Shown here: piece by piece, positions 62,247 to 64,000 of the stretch
Position numbering within the stretch: position 1 is the first letter of the stretch
How the letters are laid out: every line of letters begins with the position of its first letter
Source: Mesorhizobium helmanticense
GTDB lineage: Bacteria; Pseudomonadota; Alphaproteobacteria; Rhizobiales; Rhizobiaceae
Assembly (NCBI RefSeq): GCF_003034915.1
Contig: NZ_PZJX01000052.1
Coordinates: 62,001 to 126,000 of the forward strand
Length of the DNA: 64,000 nucleotides
Reading direction: 5' to 3'
Program-made: the position numbers and the translations under genes
The notes under the pieces: generated by a model
The model's database searches: none
Told to the model about the DNA's origin: nothing
The model's input: only the letters and a program-made list of their open reading frames with translations

Positions 62247-63074
62247 ATGCTCCGCCTATCCGCAGCCGCCCTGCTGACCCTGGCTTTGTGGCCGCTCGCC
62301 GCTTCGGCCCAGGAAGAGCCGACGCCATCGCGATGCGTTGCGATCGCGCAAGCGCTGCCGTCAGCCACCTATGCCAGCTTCACGGCGCCGAAGGGGCAGA
62401 CGCCCCTGCTGGCCCAGGCCTTCGTCGACGGCGACGTCACGATCACCTATGCCGGCCATTCGACCTACATCATCGAGACGCCCGCCGGCGTCAGGATCGC
62501 CACCGACTTTTCCGGCGTCTACGGCGCTGACCCGCTGCCGCGCGTGGTGACCATGAACAAGGCCCACCGCACCCATTATTCGGACCATCCGGACCCCGCC
62601 ATCGAATATGTGCTGCGCGGCTGGAATCCGGACGGCGGTCCGGCGCGCCACGCCCTTGTCGTGGACGATGTCTACATTCGCAACGTGCCAACGGATATCC
62701 GCAATGGCGGCGATCTCGGCAAGGACGGCAATTCCATCTTCATCTTCGAAGTGGCGGGGCTCTGCATCGGCCATCTCGGCCATCTGCACCACCGGCTGGA
62801 GGACGCGCATTACGGCGCTATCGGCCGGCTCGACATCCTGATGGTGCCTATCGACGGCGGCATGACGCTGTCGCTCGACCGGATGACCGAAATCACCACG
62901 CGGCTCTATTCCTCGATGATCCTGCCGATGCATCGCCATGCGACTCCGATCGGCGAATTCACAGGCAGGATGGGAGGCGATTTCGCCGTGGAATTCCGCT
63001 CCGGCCGGTCGCTGTCGGTTTCGCTGAAGTCCCTGCCTGACCGGCCGACGATCGTCATCCTCGAAGGAGTTTGA
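62247..63074 (+). CDS. Exported metallo-beta-lactamase-fold hydrolase
   Basis: 275 residues from the ATG at 62247 (GGGAGACAGCC). Signal peptide MLRLSAAALLTLALWPLAASAQ, so periplasmic. ITYAGHSTYIIETPAGVRIATDFSGVYG and AHRTHYSDHPDP (His-rich, ending SDH) resemble the metal site of UlaG-like MBL proteins; IGHLGHLHHRL and the late LPMHRHATP supply further histidines. Substrate unknown. It lies between the tRNA-Gly gene and a partial copy of that tRNA. Confidence 0.85.
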   Translation: MLRLSAAALLTLALWPLAASAQEEPTPSRCVAIAQALPSATYASFTAPKGQTPLLAQAFVDGDVTITYAGHSTYIIETPAGVRIATDFSGVYGADPLPRVVTMNKAHRTHYSDHPDPAIEYVLRGWNPDGGPARHALVVDDVYIRNVPTDIRNGGDLGKDGNSIFIFEVAGLCIGHLGHLHHRLEDAHYGAIGRLDILMVPIDGGMTLSLDRMTEITTRLYSSMILPMHRHATPIGEFTGRMGGDFAVEFRSGRSLSVSLKSLPDRPTIVILEGV

Positions 63075-63124
63075 CGCCTTCAGCCGGTTTTGCAGCCAAG
63101 TCATTGGACTTAAATCGAAAGGAC

Positions 63125-63158
63125 CAGCTTCCCAAGCTGAAGGCGCGGATTCGCTCCG
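63125..63158 (+). repeat. Degraded partial copy of tRNA-Gly(CCC)
   Basis: CAGCTTCCCAAGCTGAA at 63125-63141 is identical to 62030-62046 (the anticodon stem-loop). The following GGCGCGGATTCGCTCC aligns with the variable and T region with substitutions, after which similarity stops. It cannot form a tRNA. It looks like an attachment-site duplicate or tRNA remnant. Confidence 0.65.
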
Positions 63159-63172
63159 ATTTAATTTGCGCT

Positions 63173-64000
63173 TCAGCCCACCTCCCGCAAAATGAAATCG
63201 TGCAGCATCTTGGCGGCCGGCGACAGCACGCGGTTCTTCACGGTGATCAGGCTGTAGGGCCTGACCTCGATGTCGAACTCGGTCTGGACGACGTCGATGG
63301 CGCCGGAGAGCCCCTCGGGGTTCTGGATGAATTTCGCCACCTGGATCGACACCGGCGCGATAGCGTCGGACTGGGCGACCATGACCAGGGTGAGCAACAG
63401 CGAGCTGGTGTTGAGGATGCGGTCCGGCAGGGCGATGTTGCGGTTCAGGAAATTGCTCTCCATCGCCTGGCGCAGCGGCGAGCCGCCCGACTGGAAAACC
63501 CAATCATAGGCGGCGGTCTCTTCAAGGCGCACCGCCTTGCCCTTGCTTAGCGGATGGCCGCGGCGCACGATCAGGCAGGCCTTTTCGACGCCGATGACGC
63601 GCGATTCGAACAGCCGCGGATTGAGGTCGTCGGGGATGCGCGCGATGATGAAATCGTGACGCGTGGCGATCAGCTCGCGCGCCAGCACATTGGAGGTCTC
63701 GACCTGCATGTTGATCTCGATGCGCGGATAGATGCGGCGGATTTCGCGGATCGCCGGCACGGCCAGTTCGATCGCCGGCGCCGTCACCGCGCCGAGGAAC
63801 ACAGAGCCGCCCTTGCCGGCCTTGAGTTCTGAAATTTCGCGGTCGACCTCGCGCATTTCGAGCAGGATCGAGCGAGCGCGCCTCGCCAATGCCTTGCCGT
63901 AGGGCGTCAGCGTGATGCCGCGCGGCAGCCTTTCGCACAGCTTGACGTTGAGCACCGCCTCCATCTCGGCGATCATGCGCGAGGCGGCGGGTTGCGAGAT
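63173..64000 (-). CDS. LysR-family transcriptional regulator (partial, N-terminus beyond window)
   Basis: 276 codons are present, starting within the HTH (ISQPAASRMIAEMEAVLNVKLCERLPRGITLTPYGKAL). The substrate-binding domain follows (GSVFLGAVTAPAIELAVPAIREIRRIYPRIEINMQVETS...). The ISQPAASRMIAEME recognition helix is usual for the family. Regulated genes would lie beyond the window. The effector is unknown. Confidence 0.9.
   Translation of the reverse strand: MSQPAASRMIAEMEAVLNVKLCERLPRGITLTPYGKALARRARSILLEMREVDREISELKAGKGGSVFLGAVTAPAIELAVPAIREIRRIYPRIEINMQVETSNVLARELIATRHDFIIARIPDDLNPRLFESRVIGVEKACLIVRRGHPLSKGKAVRLEETAAYDWVFQSGGSPLRQAMESNFLNRNIALPDRILNTSSLLLTLVMVAQSDAIAPVSIQVAKFIQNPEGLSGAIDVVQTEFDIEVRPYSLITVKNRVLSPAAKMLHDFILREVG

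Noticed and set aside
1..64000. CRISPR array, insertion sequence or integrase gene
   Set aside because: No regularly spaced repeats, transposase or recombinase motifs were found on either strand. Repeats present are dispersed palindromes or isolated pairs.

Overview
The window looks like chromosomal DNA of an alphaproteobacterium of the Rhizobiales, most likely Mesorhizobium or a close relative. The reasons are high GC content, the rhizobial type of L-rhamnose locus, a 5-aminolevulinate synthase gene behind an FNR/FixK box, a DUF6460-type membrane protein, and five two-part palindromic intergenic repeats of the RIME kind. Genus assignment is inference; no marker gene such as 16S rRNA is present.

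Positions 1-29000 are a dense catabolic district. After the start of a LivJ-like binding protein (1-567) and an aldo/keto reductase come two paralogous sugar-type ABC importers (1883-6844, minus; 22099-26721, plus). Each is divergent from a FadR-subfamily GntR regulator and each carries an RraA-fold gene in its operon. Between and beside them lie five different enolase-superfamily (mandelate racemase/muconate lactonizing type) genes, two aldo/keto reductases, an extended SDR, an iron alcohol dehydrogenase overlapping an aldehyde dehydrogenase, an alpha/beta hydrolase, a DJ-1/PfpI protein and a NIPSNAP protein. A coherent reading is import of sugar acids or their precursors, oxidation and delactonisation, dehydration by the enolase-family enzymes to 2-keto-3-deoxy acids, and cleavage by RraA-fold aldolases. 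No KDG kinase, KDPG aldolase or DHDPS-type aldolase is present in the window. Substrates cannot be read from sequence.

Positions 28681-31588 hold two small membrane-protein genes, a tRNA-3'-end-like relic and gamma-glutamyltransferase. Positions 31681-42640 are a complete L-rhamnose locus: rhaD-rhaI on the minus strand, and divergent rhaR-rhaS-rhaT-rhaP-rhaQ-rhaU-rhaK on the plus strand.

Positions 42641-59513 are more housekeeping in character. They contain a D-amino-acid dehydrogenase gene followed by a racemase fused to a ureohydrolase-like domain that has lost most metal ligands and is interrupted by a one-base frameshift. They also contain galE, hemA, an aminotransferase gene, mscL, a transporter-domain hybrid sensor kinase convergent with a LuxR-type regulator (CrbS/CrbR-like), a small exported protein, a DUF952 gene, pyrD, a frameshifted MATE exporter and a histone-deacetylase-family gene. 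The end of the window (59510-64000) has a DUF6460-like gene and an acyltransferase-3/SGNH gene inside a 25-bp imperfect direct repeat. Then come tRNA-Gly(CCC), an exported metallo-beta-lactamase-fold protein, a degraded partial copy of the tRNA, and the 3' part of a LysR-type regulator.
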